Shown: positions 21,401 to 33,571 of the stretch, in pieces
Numbering within the stretch: the stretch's first letter is position 1
Layout: each line of letters opens with the position of its first letter
Source: Actinomortierella ambigua
Taxonomy: Eukaryota; Mortierellomycota; Mortierellomycetes; Mortierellales; Mortierellaceae
Direction of reading: 5' to 3'
DNA: 33,571 bases
Assembly (NCBI GenBank): GCA_016098155.1
Contig: JAAAJB010000346.1
Coordinates: 4,198 to 37,768 of the forward strand
Translations under genes and position numbers: made by a program
The notes under the pieces: generated by a model
Databases searched by the model: none
The model's input: only the letters and a program-made list of their open reading frames with translations
What the model was told of the DNA's origin: nothing

Positions 21401-24114
21401 CCCAACAGGGAAATGAGGAAAGGAGAGCCGCGGTATGTAGCAAGAGTTGAGAGAGAGAGAGAGACAGAGTTGGCCCTATCATTTTCACACCTGCTCAGCA
21501 GGTACATGCCACTGGGTACACACAGAACAGAGTTGGCTGAGATCGGCGCTTAATGGAGAAATGGGAGAGTTTTGACTACAGCACCCAGCAGCAAAGAGAG
21601 GAAAGAGGGAGGAGAGGGGGCCTGAAGAGATAGTATTGTTTATCTACCATTCCACCGAGTCATTAAAAAAAAAAAAAAAAAACACACCGAAAAAGGATAA
21701 ATTCAAAAAAAAAAACAACAAAAAATCCTTTTTCCACGATGGGTGTGGGGATACATACACAAATGGAAACTTTCTTTTTTGGGTTTTCTCGCTCTTTTTG
21801 GGCAAGCAATAATAATATGGGAAGAGAGAGAAAGAGAGAGAGAGAGAGGAGAGAGGAGTCATCCTTGGTGGGTTCTTGAAACAATAGACAGTCAAAACGG
21901 ATGTGAAAGAGAGAGAGAAACGGGGGGTGGAGAAGCACTGCGGATCCTCCTGCATCGAAAAGGAGAATTTTCTTGCGTTGAGATCACATACACACAAACA
22001 ACTATGAAGAGAGAGAGAGTGTGTGTGTGTGTTGTGCGTGTGTTCGAGAGAGTGTGAGAGACGACACCTTTGTGTGCCCCTAAAATCGCGCACACCCAAA
22101 ACCATAAAATCGGCCATCTGATGAGGTTGTTGCACCCACACGCTGGTGGGTGGGTCCTCAAGTGCAAAAACCGGTTGTCCAAGCAAAGAGTAGAGACCTC
22201 TTTAGGTGGAGTAGTACGTAATTAGTCTAATAGCAAGAGGGGTGGAGTGGACGTCTAAACGCTCTCGATGGGGGATGGACACAAAGAGAGCTGCTGCTAG
22301 TAATGAGGGGGAGGAGACAGCATCCACCTCCTTGTGTTCCATTGTGTCCCATCACCACCTCATCCCTCCGATGCTCATAACACAACATCCTTCAAGGCGT
22401 CCGTTCTCACCCCAGCCCGCGATTTGACCATCTACATTCCTTTGGCTCTGTTTGGACGCGAGGAAGAAAAGAGAGAGAGAGAGATGGAAATGAACGAACG
22501 GAATGACACCTCCTGCTCAGGGACCAATGGGTCGCATATGCGTGTGTATGTATGTGGAGCAAAAGGAGAATAATAGGAGGGATGCTCTTGGCCTGTTGCA
22601 TTTGGCATGCAATTGTTGCCTCTCACCAATCCGCTGCTTGTGTTCAAGACTTCTTTGTTCTCAAACAACATGAAAAACATGCAGTTCCTGACTCGTTGTC
22701 ACGGGGTTTAGGGTTGTGTCTGTGTGTCCTGTGTGGGTGAGAGGAGCATAACAACCTGTTTGTGTTTGTGTATACATCGCAATGTGTACACTTTTCAGGC
22801 AAAAGCAATCTGGCTTTTTTTTTTCTTTTGGGTCGTGTTCTCGCATCTCGTAAAATGAACAGGGAAGCATCTACGTAGTTAGTGGCAGGCGAGCAAGGGA
22901 GAGAGAGGATCCTTGGTGCGACTGTGGTCTACACATTTCCCCACCTCACTTCCCCGCTAGTCCAACAGAGATGCTCTCAGCACTGCACTTGCTAACGATG
23001 TTTTGTTGTTGATATCGTTGTTGTTGCTATTGTTGTTACAAACCACCGCCCTACTTTTACCTCATGACACCCATTGTGCACCCCGTCCACCGCCTTCAGT
23101 TCTATGAACAAATCTGCACTGCGCACCGTCCCCTTGCCCCTTGGTAGTAGCACTGCCTAACCCTGCGCCCACAGACAGAAAAAAAAAAGGTCCGCCTGTT
23201 CCAGACTTTTACGTACCTGTCACACACATTTTATGTACCAGTCTCAATGACTCCCAGACCATGCCCAGGCACAATGGTGTTATTGTTGTTGTTGTTGTGG
23301 GGAGGGGTCGGTTATTTTCCGGCGTGCACAGCATCTCTCCTTTTTTCTTCTCACTTCATCAAACACTCTAGCTGTATGCGATCTCCCAGCAGCAGACTAT
23401 GAAGAAGGAAAATGAACGAATCAAAAGTGGCTAGACTGAGAAAAAATAATCTTCTATATGCCTATAACAACAATGCTGAGCAAACTCCTATCCTCCATCC
23501 TTTAATCCTACTCGCTGCAACGTTCTCTGGTCGACTTTTTTAAGCCAACGTTTAGTTCCCCCTTTTGTTTATCTTTTTTTTTTTTCGTTCTAGAGAGCAG
23601 CCCCTCCACAGAAACATGTGTTCTTACAACTGAGCTTTTGCTGCTGTGCTGCTCAACGCGCTACGCAAGAGAAATGAAAAAAAGCTCCTAAATCAAACGT
23701 GGCTCTTCCTATGGCGAATCTTATTGTGCGAAGAAAAAAAGTCTTTTACCCGTCTCCCACCCCCCTTCTCGTCATTTTCTTATCCAGCACCGCAAGGCGG
23801 TGTTTTGTGTTCCATATCAGGGCAAGATAGGAGAGTTGAGCTACCTTTTCTGCCTTCTCCTTGTTTGTCGGGACTCCACTTGTCTACCAGCAGAGGTATC
23901 TTTTCCCATTGGAAAGAGGACCCTTGTTCGTCATCCTAGTCCCAAAATAAAAAAAGCGGTTCTCTCTTACACAGCCCACCTATGTCAACTACAGGAGACG
24001 TGTATGTGGTGTCAGTCGACAACAGGGCGGTGAGAGAGAGAGAATGAGAAAGAAAGAGAGAACACTTTAGAAACATGTTCCCTTTAAGAATAGCTTTTTA
24101 CGCCATTTGGGAAA

Positions 24115-24136
24115 GAGAGAGAGAGAGAGAGAGAGA
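24115..24136. repeat. (GA)n microsatellite
   Basis: About ten uninterrupted GA units. Confidence 0.9.
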
Positions 24137-27100
24137 AAGAAAGCCCTGACTCAGAGCGGGTGAACTGTCATCTAGAAACCCAGAAGCTTGTTCTTCGAGG
24201 GGAGAGTCTACATCCTGCCCCCCCCTTCCCTTCCTTTTCTCTCTCTGCAGTCCGTGGAAAAGAGGACGGCGGGCCAGACTCTCTTCCTCCTGCAGTGGAC
24301 GAAACATCGCCCACAACCCGACTTGTTGTGTGCATTGGCAAACACTGTACACAGGACAGGATACAACAACGAAAAGAATGTCGATCGTCGCACAAACAGC
24401 TGGTTTGTTTCTTTTCTTTTTCTTTTCTTTCCCTTGGATGAAAGGACCGTTGGGTTCCCATCTTGAGCCATTCCGTTCAAGGTCAAAGGAATGTGGGTGA
24501 ATCGCGCTGCGACTCACACCTGTTTGGTCATCCACCACATGACCAGTCTCCCTTCTTGACCAGACCCAAAATATCACCAAATCAATTGCGGAGGCGATAA
24601 TCGCTAACCTTCGTCTATTGCCAAAAAAGAAAACAAGGTGACAAACCGGTCCACCATACATGTTTGTATATGCCCGTGTTTGTATATATTAGTATGTGTG
24701 TGTATGTGTATGTGTGTGTATGGAGGGAGAATAGAGAGAGAGAGGCGAAGGCGGTTTCGGGTACGTACATCCATCCGCTCCAACAGCAACAGTTTGTAGT
24801 ACTATGGCTGCCTTACTAATATACCCTCCCCTCCTTTCAAAAGTTTACTGCGCCCCCGCCTCTTCTTTCCTTTTTTTGCCTGTTTTGCTCAAGTTGGTTC
24901 CCCGGGCAATAATAATGGCTTGCTGTTCAACTGTTTCATGGCGGAGGAGTCTTAGGAACATGACCAACAAAGCAGTCCTCCTAACAACTTGTCATCGGTG
25001 CTTCATGGGCTTGGTTATTCAGCAAAGCGGGGGGGGGGGAAGGGATAGAAGGCGAAGGGGAGAGGAAGAAAGAACACCCAGCCGATACTCAAGTGTCTTG
25101 GATCAAAAAAGGAACCAGGAACTCTTTTTTTTGACAGGAGGACCTTTTTCAGGAACCATGATCTGGTTGACTATGTCTCACTCGATACCGAGACATACAA
25201 ACCAAGACAAACAAGCAATCGGATTTGGACTTGGCCGCTTTCGTCATTTTAGGAGAGAAGGGTGGCGGAGGTGTATAGAGCGGGGATGTAGCTTGCACAA
25301 ACTCAGGGTCCTGCATCGAGTCAAGGGAAGGGGGGGGGCTCCTCTCTCTTACTCACTCACCATCTCTTTACAACAATTGTCTCGTTTGGGTAGTGTTGTT
25401 GTTGTTGTTGTTCTTGCTGTTGTTACCTTTCTTTTTTGCTCGAGCAAGATCCGGTGCATAGCACTCGGGACAGCTCTCTTTTTTTAGGATTTTGGCCACG
25501 TTTTTTACTTTTGTACTTACCCCGCCCTCGTCATTGCGTCGGTAAGAAAATGACAAGGAACAAAGTGGGTGTGTTTGCGCAAATGTGTGGGTTGGGTGGA
25601 GTCTGCGTGCTGTGTCTAAAATAATCCAAGGTCAGCCCTCTATTTCCTACTCTCGGGCCGATGTCTGTTGTAGGTGACCCGGCTTGGAGGCGAACGGATA
25701 GGTGAAAAGTGGGACAGAGACAGGACGGGAATGCTTCGATCAGGGGGGGGGGGTTTTTTTGTTTGGCCCTTTTGATGGTCATTGAGGGCTTTTTTTTTTT
25801 CTCTCTCCCTCTTCTTTTCTCAGGAAGTGCATGTTTCTAGAGGTTCTGAGGTTTGTGCGTATGTCAGCATTGGTTCACGTATGCGTGTATAAAAAAAAAT
25901 GAAAGTAAACAAAGGGGGAGGGCGAGAGGAGTTCCAATGGTCGCACAGTAGAAAAAAAAGAGAGAAATGAACGGCCAAGTGTTGTCGTTGTGCATGGAGA
26001 ACCAAAACAGGGAAGAGCCATGTACCGAACCATACAACGACAACGTTTTCAGGATATGCTTGATCGGGGGAAGGGGGAACAGACTCAGCATGCATTCAAA
26101 CCACGCCTCCTCTAGTAAAACAAGAGACCATGCAGACGTTTCTAGCGTTGGATGTCCACCATGGAAGGGAGACCATACAGCAATACAGCATGGGCGAATC
26201 TTTTGACATCCCTGGATGAACCGGTTTTTTCTTTCTTCACTTTTGTGTCCGCATTTGCCAATCCTCCGATATCAAGTCGAAGTGCGGTCTCACAACAAAC
26301 ACCACCATGTCAACAACAACAACAATACCACTAGCAACACTCTCAACAATAACAAACAACAACGGGGGACAAAGCTTTTTCGGGTTCTATTGCAAATGTA
26401 AAAACAGCCAAGAAGAAACCGCCGGGACTGCCACGTTATTTGGTCTCGTGGTATACAAGATGACCATGTATCTCTTGACTGCGTGGCTACGAGCCAATGA
26501 CGAAACCAGCCCAAAACAAGAGGCCTTGAGGAGGAGCTGACAAGTCTGTTAGGCAAATACGAATACGAGGGTTCTCTGTCATGACTGCGACAGAGTTGAG
26601 TACTCTATCTTTCTTTGTCCGATTGTTATTGTTTTTCTCCCATGTCCTTTATTTTTTTTTTCTTTCTTAGCGGAGTAAAATTGTAAGGTAGTGGGGCACA
26701 AGCACCAGAGCTGAATAGAAAGAGAAAAGGAAGGGGGACAGGGAGTTGGGAGAGATGGCTAGCGACAAAAAAAAAAAAAAAAAGGGCAAGAGTTGATCTA
26801 CCACTCTCTCCCTCTCCCTAGCAACTGATCCTGATAGGAGGATTACAACGGCGCATGTAAAAAGGTTCCGCACAAAAACCAAGGGAAAAAAGGGTGGAGA
26901 AGACACGATTGGCGTGCCTGGGTAAAGCTTATGTTGCGAACAAATCAGCGAGCAGGAGCACATCGTTTACCCTCCTTCTTTCGTTATGGTTATGTTAGAC
27001 TCTCGTCATCCTCACCAAATAGGCGTTTGTGGGTGAAGAGAAGGGAGAGAGAGCGCGAGAGAAAAATAGAGAGAGACTGTGTGTGTGCGAATGTGTGACA

Positions 27101-27542
27101 GAGGAGAACGCAAGAATAAACATGGGGTATTTGGGTTGTCCCTCTCACTCCACACTCGCTGATCTGCCGGTTCATCTATATCTATCCAGTCTGGACAGTC
27201 AGACAAGAGAGCAACAGGAGACATACACCCACTCACCTCGGTCTCCTGCTGCATGCAAACGCGCCACGAATCAAAAAGCCGGCATGCAACTTCAGTCAGC
27301 CACGCATGCTGAAAATAAAACAAGAAGAAAAAATGCTCTATTGTTTAATGGCATCATGACTTGCTGCCAGGCTGCGCCAAGAACGTGGCGAACAGGGAGC
27401 CAAATCAGTAATTGTCTCGATCGACTCGTTACGAGGCTAGGTAGATTGAGAGAAAGCCCTGGTACAATAATAGCATGGAAGACACGGGAAACCATGGCGC
27501 TACTCTTACAGATCAATCAGAAAAGAAGAGAAAAGGCTTCAT

Positions 27543-27543
<1 letters not shown>

Positions 27544-27577
<34 letters not shown>

Positions 27578-27580
27578 AAA
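27544..27580. repeat. (GAAA)n microsatellite
   Basis: About nine GAAA units followed by an A run. Confidence 0.95.
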
Positions 27581-29000
27581 AAAAACCTTACTGATTCCTA
27601 TATGAGGATATGATCCCTGGGACGCCATGTAATACTTACGTCGGTTCATGGGAAAAACGGCTCTTGAGGGGTTAGGGGAGGGAGGGGAGAGAACAAAGGG
27701 GGCCTGTGAAAGGTGGCCGTTTTGTTGAATGAACTCACAAGCAGCTGGATCAAGTAAAGGAAATGAACGGGAGAATGAGAGAGCAACAGCAGCAGATAGA
27801 GTAATATCATAAACCAAATGTTGGGAAAGTGTACAGCAGTAACCGCGGGTGTAGTGTCCGCTCAATATCGAGTCTAGTCCAGTACAGAGCGTCCAGAGAG
27901 CTTTTGCTGCTGAGTGGGCATACTCCCTCCTTCCCCACCCCGCTGAGGACGTGGGGCCTGCCGTTGGGAGCTGAGTTGTACGAGAACGGCCACCATGGCC
28001 ATGATCCAAGGACATTATTGGCCAACACGAAAGTTTTGTACTGTACATACCTACTGTCTCCCAGCAGCAGTGAGCAAGAGTTCCACTCTGTTACGTTAAC
28101 CTCACCACTATCCAGCAGCAGCAGTAGTAGTGGTAGCGACTGTAGCTGTAGTAAGCACCGCTACGGACTGACTTGAGGCAACTCCTTCTCCTCCTGGCTC
28201 ACCCTTGGTCCTCACTTTTCATTTGCGGGAGAGAAGAGAGAGGAGAGTAGCAAGATAGGGAGTCTGGATGAGCACTGGGGTCAAGCTGGTCAAGCTAACC
28301 AACGTTGGCAGGATTGTGGCGGTGGTGGTGGTGGTGTGTACATGTAGGGGAGAAGAATGAGGGGAAGTATTGTCATTCTCTCTCCCCTTTTGGCTCCATT
28401 GACAACATGATAAAAAAGGAGGCTGGACACGTAGCACAGGGCAAGGAGGGTTAGGGTGGATACGGCGCACGGCAGATTGAAAGGGAGGTTAAGCTCGATA
28501 GGGTGGAACGCAGGTGGGGGTTACATGTGAGGGGAGAGGAGCAGGGGAGCCTTTCTTCTCCCGCCTATGGCAAGCCATGCTGGGTAGCTAGCCAGGCCGA
28601 GGGAGGTAGGCATATCGTAATTTGGCTCAATGACGGGGTCGTGTCTCCTCTTCCTTATCCACGTTGCCAAGCACGTTTTTGCAGTGGCGGATGACTCGTC
28701 ACTCGTGTCCTCATTGCTCGTTTGTTCCCCGTTTGTTGTCCGTAAGAATAGGAGAATAAGGGCCGACAAGGTTTAGCATAGCAAAGCAATTCAATGTAAG
28801 GTGAGGGGGGATACACTTTCTATTGTGTCAACTTGGACTGAATTGAGTTTTAAGGTTTGAAAGAATGAATAGAACTTGGCCATTCAAACTCTTTTTTTTC
28901 TTTCAACTCCCCTTTTTGTTCGTTTGTTCCTGAAGGGGTAAAAGTAAAAGAGAGAGCAACAACCGCTGCAGCAGCAGAGGGGAAAGACAACTGCAGCTTC

Positions 29001-29007
29001 TATATAA
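29001..29007 (+). promoter_or_regulatory. TATA box of RGS gene
   Basis: TATATAA lies 283 bases before the ATG. A C/T-rich leader, about 29025-29280, follows it in the same layout as at the 11938 gene. Confidence 0.65.
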
Positions 29008-29289
29008 TCTGCCCCCATCCCCCCACTCTCCTGCTCTGTTTTCTGTTTTTTTGTTCTTGTACCATTACTCAATATACCCACCCCTCTCCTTCTCTTCTCT
29101 GCTGCTGTTGCTGCAACCTTTGTCACCTTGAGCTCCTTCTCTCTCTTCGCTCTCTTCACTGTCATCCAAACGATCCTTGTCCTCGTCCTCTCTCTCTATT
29201 CACCTCTTTGCCCTCACTAGTCCACTCCCCACCTCCCCCACAACTATCCCGCTTCCTCAGCCTCTCCTCCCCTACAACAACATAAATTC

Positions 29290-30251
29290 ATGGGCTTAGT
29301 CTCTCCCCTGCAACAAAAGCGCCAAACAATGCCCGCCTCACTGTCTCTGACACCAACCTCCATGGAAGGTCCCACCATGCACCTCCAGCCCTCCTCCTTC
29401 ACACAACACTGCAACAAGTCCTCCTCACACTTTGGCCTCTACTCCAACCCTGAGGACAACAAAAAAAATCGCCGCTCAGTGTCCAGCTTCTCCTCTCGAC
29501 ACTCTGACGACGAAGACACCCCCTCGTGCAAGCCCTCTCTCCACCAAATCCTGCTCGACCAGGGCCATGGCCCATACACCCTCGAGAACTTTGCCACATT
29601 CCTACAAAGCCAGTTCTGCTACGAGAACCTGGCCTTTTGGCTTGCCTCTCGCCAATACAAGGTAATGAATGGTGTCTCTTGATGTTACAAGAGTTGTTGT
29701 ACTATCTCCTCCCCCTCAAAAACAACACACGAAAAAAAAAACTGACAATATCTTTTCCCCCATATTTTTTTTCCCTATTATTTCAGCTCTGTGCCCAGAC
29801 CTTGTACCAGTCCGTCATCCAGACGGCGCCCCAATTCAACCTGCACATCAACTCGACACAACACCTCAACACCTCGCAAGCGCGTCAGTTCACAGAACTG
29901 CAACGCAAGATGCGTGCCATCCTCGACACCTTTGTCCTGCCCAGCAGCCCACACGAGCTCAACCTGTCCGACGCTGTCCGGTGCAGGCTGTTGCGCGTCG
30001 TCGCCGAGGGCAGCTACCATCCACAGGTGCTGGAACAGGCTCGCGAGGCCATCATGGACCTCATGAAGTGCTCTAGCTACCCAGCCTTCCTCGAGGACGT
30101 CAACATCAAGCGCATGAGCGCCGGCTCTGGAGCCTCGGAGAAGTCGTCGACCTCATCCTCTTCATCGTCGTCCCATGATGAACATGGCTCCTGGCGCCAC
30201 AAGGCCAAGCGGCATCTGAAGCTCGTCTCCAAGATGCTGCGACGAAATTAA
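29290..30251 (+). CDS. RGS domain protein (regulator of G-protein signalling)
   Basis: Two exons, 29290-29661 and 29787-30251, encode 278 residues; the intron is GT...AG in phase 0. RGS proteins speed GTP hydrolysis by heterotrimeric G-alpha subunits and so shut off receptor signalling. Residues 1-78 are Ser-rich and disordered. The RGS domain spans about 80-230. It opens with SLHQILLDQGHGPYTLENF, has the diagnostic YENLAFWLASRQY (111-123), and closes with EQAREAIMDLMKCSSYPAFL (207-226), matching the family's final helices. A Ser run and a basic tail (HKAKRHLKLVSKMLRR) follow and may help membrane association, which is inference. There are no DEP, PX or membrane segments, so it differs from Sst2/FlbA and RgsA-type large proteins. 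The first ATG after the leader was chosen; MPASLS at 29330 is an alternative start. Confidence 0.88.
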
Positions 30252-31030
30252 TGAATCCCCCTCACACACTTCCCTCATTTTTTTTTTGGGGAGCCAAATA
30301 ACGGATAGGGGCCAAAAAGGAGATTATCACTTTCTCTTTTTGGACTTCCAATCCTTGTGCATATATGATACATAGCAACCCTCCTTAACACCCCCAGTCA
30401 TGACCATTTAACTTCCCTGTATATTAGATACCCTAGCATCCACGCTTGTCTACATGCCCCCCTCCTACCTCCCATTTTCTCTATAGACGGATAGCAAGCT
30501 TGGCTCTGCCATTATTGTACCAATAGCATCATTTTATTCCCATCCTATTTTTTTTTGGGTCTGTCAGTTTCACCTCGATGAGAATGTCAAGAATTAGCTG
30601 GAGAGGGGGAGGCGGGATGGGGATAGGGATAGGGATAGGGATGGGGAGGGTCTCGGGAAAAAAAAAAGAGGTGAGGTGGGAGGGTAACAAAAAGTTTCTT
30701 TGGAATTCGATCAAAGAAACCCAGGACAATGTGCCACATGTTCATTGTTGTTGTTATTGTGGGGTAACTTTCCACTATATTGTCTTGTCACCCTGACCAG
30801 TCTTTCGGCTGGTGCAACACGGAGAAAAAAAAAGGTGAGAATGACGAATAATTGACAAGCAGCAATGTTGTGTTGTGTGTGGAGACTACGTTGCAACGCT
30901 AGTGGGCTGTGTGTGTGTGTTTGTGTGCGTGGTTTGCTCATATCAGCTCCCTCCCTCCTCCTCCTTTATCGTTGTTATGTCATAGGTTTGGTGCGACACT
31001 CGCGAATGTCTAGCGTAAAAGTCCTGTGAA
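30252..31030. other. 3' flank of RGS gene and intergenic
   Basis: No gene is seen. It contains a G-rich (GGGATA)n tract at 30614-30650 and short T and A runs. Confidence 0.55.
30614..30650 (+). repeat. (GGGATA)n G-rich tandem repeat
   Basis: Six runs of three or four G are separated by ATA, AT or single A. This meets the usual G-quadruplex pattern of four G3 runs with short loops. The unit differs from the TTAGGG telomere repeat. Confidence 0.85.
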
Positions 31031-31032
31031 CG

Positions 31033-33200
31033 TTGCAGCAAAATCAACGAGTGAGAGGGTCCCAGTCTGAAACCAGCGGGATGGGTGGCTCGTTCCCTTG
31101 GGATCGAGATGCCGTCATGGCTGATTGGGAAGGGGCCCACGTCGACCCCTGGACCTTTTTTTACAAGGCCAGCGTGGAAATACAGTCAAATCGTTTCCAT
31201 CACATTCCTTGTGGCTTCCAGCAGAGGAACTTGAGTACGCAGAGCATTCTTTTTATGTACAATGGGTAGGCAAAAGACTCCCAATCTCATTGCGTCCCGT
31301 CAGTCGCTGAGAAATGTGAACGTGTACCCCCCTCAATATTATGCAACACAGCCTGGATTGGTTACAAAGTGTACCGTGTGGGAAAGTATCGACCCTGCGG
31401 TTTCTGATAGGGTCACAGTAACCTCGTGCACAGGCCCTGACACTTGCTTCGTACGGTGTAGTTCTCCCACGGTTACTGGTGGTGCAGTGGACTTGCGATT
31501 GAAAGAGCTTGCAGACCTGTCAGGGCTGTAGCACATCTCCCTCCCCCTTCCCTCTTCCGTCAAAGGGATATGTTCTCGGATAGTTAAGAATAACATGCAA
31601 TAATGAAGAGTTGGGAGGACAACATTCTGTACCCGTATTTGGTAATCTTTTCCACAGCCGATAACAGAAGACGGGAAGGAGTATATGTTTGTGTCTTTCT
31701 TCAAGATGACACTCCAACATTTCCTATTCTAAAGGCTACACTGCATTTCGTATGCTGCAGCAAGATCGACCATGGAATGAGACGAAACCCCCTTTCCCCC
31801 CCCCCTCAAGGCTCAATTTGATGCATTAGAAGGGTGTTTGCACTACAAGTAGAAGATCAGGGGCTGTATAGATCATTGGCGCCGCATACGATGGCGAGCG
31901 GGCCAGGGTTGAGTGCGAGGCCGTACCTTTCCTTGAAGCACGAGTGAGTCCTCATTGCCAATACACAGCAGAGTGCCACCGAGTATTGCTGGCAGTAGCA
32001 AGTATGGCCTTTTATCCGTCTGAATCTCATGTCGCACGTGTGGGCAAAAAAGTTGGTATTGGTTGAGGAAGGCGTGCGACCAAATAGATCATCCATTAAG
32101 GGATCATCCCACCCCTTGGAGCCTGATATAATGCAGGATCGAGGGAACCCAGTCTCGAATTATCCCTACTACTCTCAACAACGATAACAGCAACACAAAG
32201 GCCACCACACTTGGCTCCACAAGAGCCGCTACCTAAGATTTCTATATCAAGGACGCCCTATTAACGCACAGAAGGAACTACCGGCAACCCTACTGTCGCT
32301 AGTACTTCTCACTCGCTAGAACCTGCCCCTGTCTATCCCCGAATCAAAAATGTTCCCGCTCAAACTTCTTCCACCGCTATCCAACGCTTATCGAGCCTCC
32401 TCGTATGAGCATCTTGGAACCGGTCACTCTGCGACCAGCGCGACCATTCGCACATCGTTCACACAGCGTTGTGGTACATCTAGTTTTCCGTTATGACAAC
32501 AGACGACTCACGCTCTACAAGCTACCCGGCGAGTCCCCCCATCTTCTGTTCCCGACTTTTGCTTTGGTATATTCTCCCCCCCCCCCCCCCCCCAAAAAAA
32601 AAGGGCGAAGGGAAACAAGAATGAAGAGGGTAAACGCCCCAAATGTAGCGTCCTCGGTCATCTGAGAGGCATCCTTGATTCAGAGGAAGCCTTCCCCTTC
32701 TCTTCAAGGATCAGAATCTCGCCACTGGAACATCCTCCTTTCTCTCACGTCGAGTTAAACCAGGACTGGACTGTACACGAGTACGACTAGATGGAGAAAA
32801 GACGGGTGTGATTGCGAGGCCGAGACGTCCCCAAATCGGCGTTGTGAATTGCCCTGAAAACGCGCGAAGGCTAATCGTGAAATACTAGGGAGAGGAGAAG
32901 CTGCCAAGTGTGCGTCTATCTGACCAATCCCCCCCCCCCCCCCCCCCAAGTGAGTTTTATTCCTTTTGCCCTAGATTAAAAGGGGGGCAATGGGTCTTCG
33001 CAAACAGTTCCTCTCTACAGCTCAGGAAAACATTCTTGAAGGCATCCATATCGGTCGTCTACATCGACCGGACCACGTGCATGTGCACGTTGTCGTTCGT
33101 CAGCAAGATTTATTGTGGAAGAGTATGCTATGAGAGTCACGTAGCCTCATTAAGCGTGCACATTTCGACAGTGTCGCTTTGAGGCTTCTTTGTACTAAAA
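31033..33200. other. decayed coding-like sequence, right end
   Basis: Several short frames have protein-like composition but do not join into a gene. They include 31262-31531 (89 codons, ending in DLRLKELADLSGL), 32280-32400 (a Ser/Thr/Pro-rich frame with stops), and 32990-33133 (47 codons, QENILEGIHIGRLHRPDHV). Two poly-C runs, about 32576-32594 and 32929-32947, interrupt it. The texture resembles the left end of the window and suits old transposon or gene remnants. No family is recognised. Confidence 0.35.
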
Positions 33201-33571
33201 ACAAAAAAAATCGTCTTTTACAGTGCTTGCTTTCTTCGTTGTAAAGATTCATCTCTTTACGAATAGAGAAAGACGAAACATATAATATCGGGACTGAAGG
33301 GTCTGATGGAACAGACTTATTTTGTCTCTGACTAGAATTCAAAGTCAACATACTTGAACGACAGCCTTTTTTTTTTTCTCTTCTTACGTCTACTTGATTC
33401 TTGAAAGCTTCATGTACTATGTTGACTTCAAGTAAGTGGTCAGAAAGACAGATTTTCCTTTCATCCGCATGTAAAATTATTATGCCAAAGAGGCGCCCTT
33501 CGAAGTGCGGAGAACAGGGAGGGGGTTTTTTTGAGGTCTCAAAGAAAAAAAAAAAAAAAAAAAACAAAAAA
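33201..33571. other. AT-rich end of window
   Basis: No gene is seen. It has T and A runs and ends in an A run of about 21 bases plus a second short one. Confidence 0.4.

Larger units (their letters stand above)
18457..28999. other. 10.5-kb region without a supportable gene
   Basis: I read both strands and found no frame with recognisable motifs, credible exon joins or gene-like composition. It is dense in GA/CT, TTG/CAA, A and T tracts. The longest open frame, 227 codons at 24804-25487, has Arg/Gly and Val runs made by repeats and no family character. A stretch at 19620-20080 shows somewhat more even composition but remains unassigned. Much of the right part may be regulatory DNA or non-coding transcripts upstream of the RGS gene. 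Confidence 0.55.

Noticed and set aside
10330..24765. Repeated TACGTA palindromes in intergenic DNA (for example near 10346, 18770, 20535 and 24758)
   Set aside because: About eight occurrences of any six-base word are expected by chance in a window this long, so there is no clear enrichment.
24804..25487. 227-codon plus-strand open frame
   Set aside because: Low-complexity Gly/Arg and Val runs come from poly-G and TTG repeats. There is no recognisable domain and no promoter signal.
27029..27544. 171-codon plus-strand open frame
   Set aside because: It starts in a GA repeat and ends in the GAAA repeat, and its composition is not gene-like.

Overview
The window looks like nuclear DNA of an early-diverging filamentous fungus, most probably Mortierellomycota or a related Mucoromycota lineage. 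This rests on: (i) multi-exon genes with GT-AG introns of about 75-650 bases; (ii) a Cet1-type tunnel metalloenzyme mRNA triphosphatase, the fungal form of this capping step; (iii) Ser/Gly/Asn/His/Gln-rich low-complexity inserts in the proteins; (iv) very abundant GA/CT, poly-A/T and poly-C tracts between genes; and (v) a KICSTOR KICS2-like protein, which yeasts are not known to have. No species can be named from the sequence alone. Layout: bases 1-3740 are gene-poor and hold decayed coding-like sequence plus several small inverted-repeat elements, including a foldback element with GACTC termini flanked by TA and a related copy upstream. Bases 3800-6244 (minus strand) encode a mitochondrial large-subunit rRNA 2'-O-methyltransferase (MRM1 type). 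It is divergent from the plus-strand gene at 6449-9289 for the mRNA 5'-triphosphatase CET1; the two start codons are 204 bases apart and the interval contains a perfect 15-base palindrome. Bases 9290-11640 are microsatellite-rich. Bases 11938-12507 encode an unrecognised 189-residue intronless protein behind a clear TATA box. Bases 13028-16209 encode a KICS2/C12orf66-like protein in six exons. It converges tail to tail with a minus-strand gene (18456-16473) for a two-part protein with a C-terminal NADAR (YbiA/DUF1768) domain. About 10.5 kb (18457-29000) then shows no gene I can support, only simple repeats. Bases 29290-30251 encode a small single-domain RGS protein behind a TATA box. The right end (30252-33571) has a G-quadruplex-type tract, decayed coding-like sequence and long poly-C runs. 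The genes do not form one pathway. They cover mitochondrial ribosome maturation, mRNA capping, probable nutrient/TORC1 signalling (KICS2-like), nucleotide/ADP-ribose chemistry (NADAR) and G-protein signalling (RGS). The most notable items are the fungal KICS2-like gene, the NADAR protein with an unrecognised N-terminal half, and the TA-flanked foldback element. Exon borders were read by eye from splice signals, reading phase and family conservation. No alignment or database search was run.
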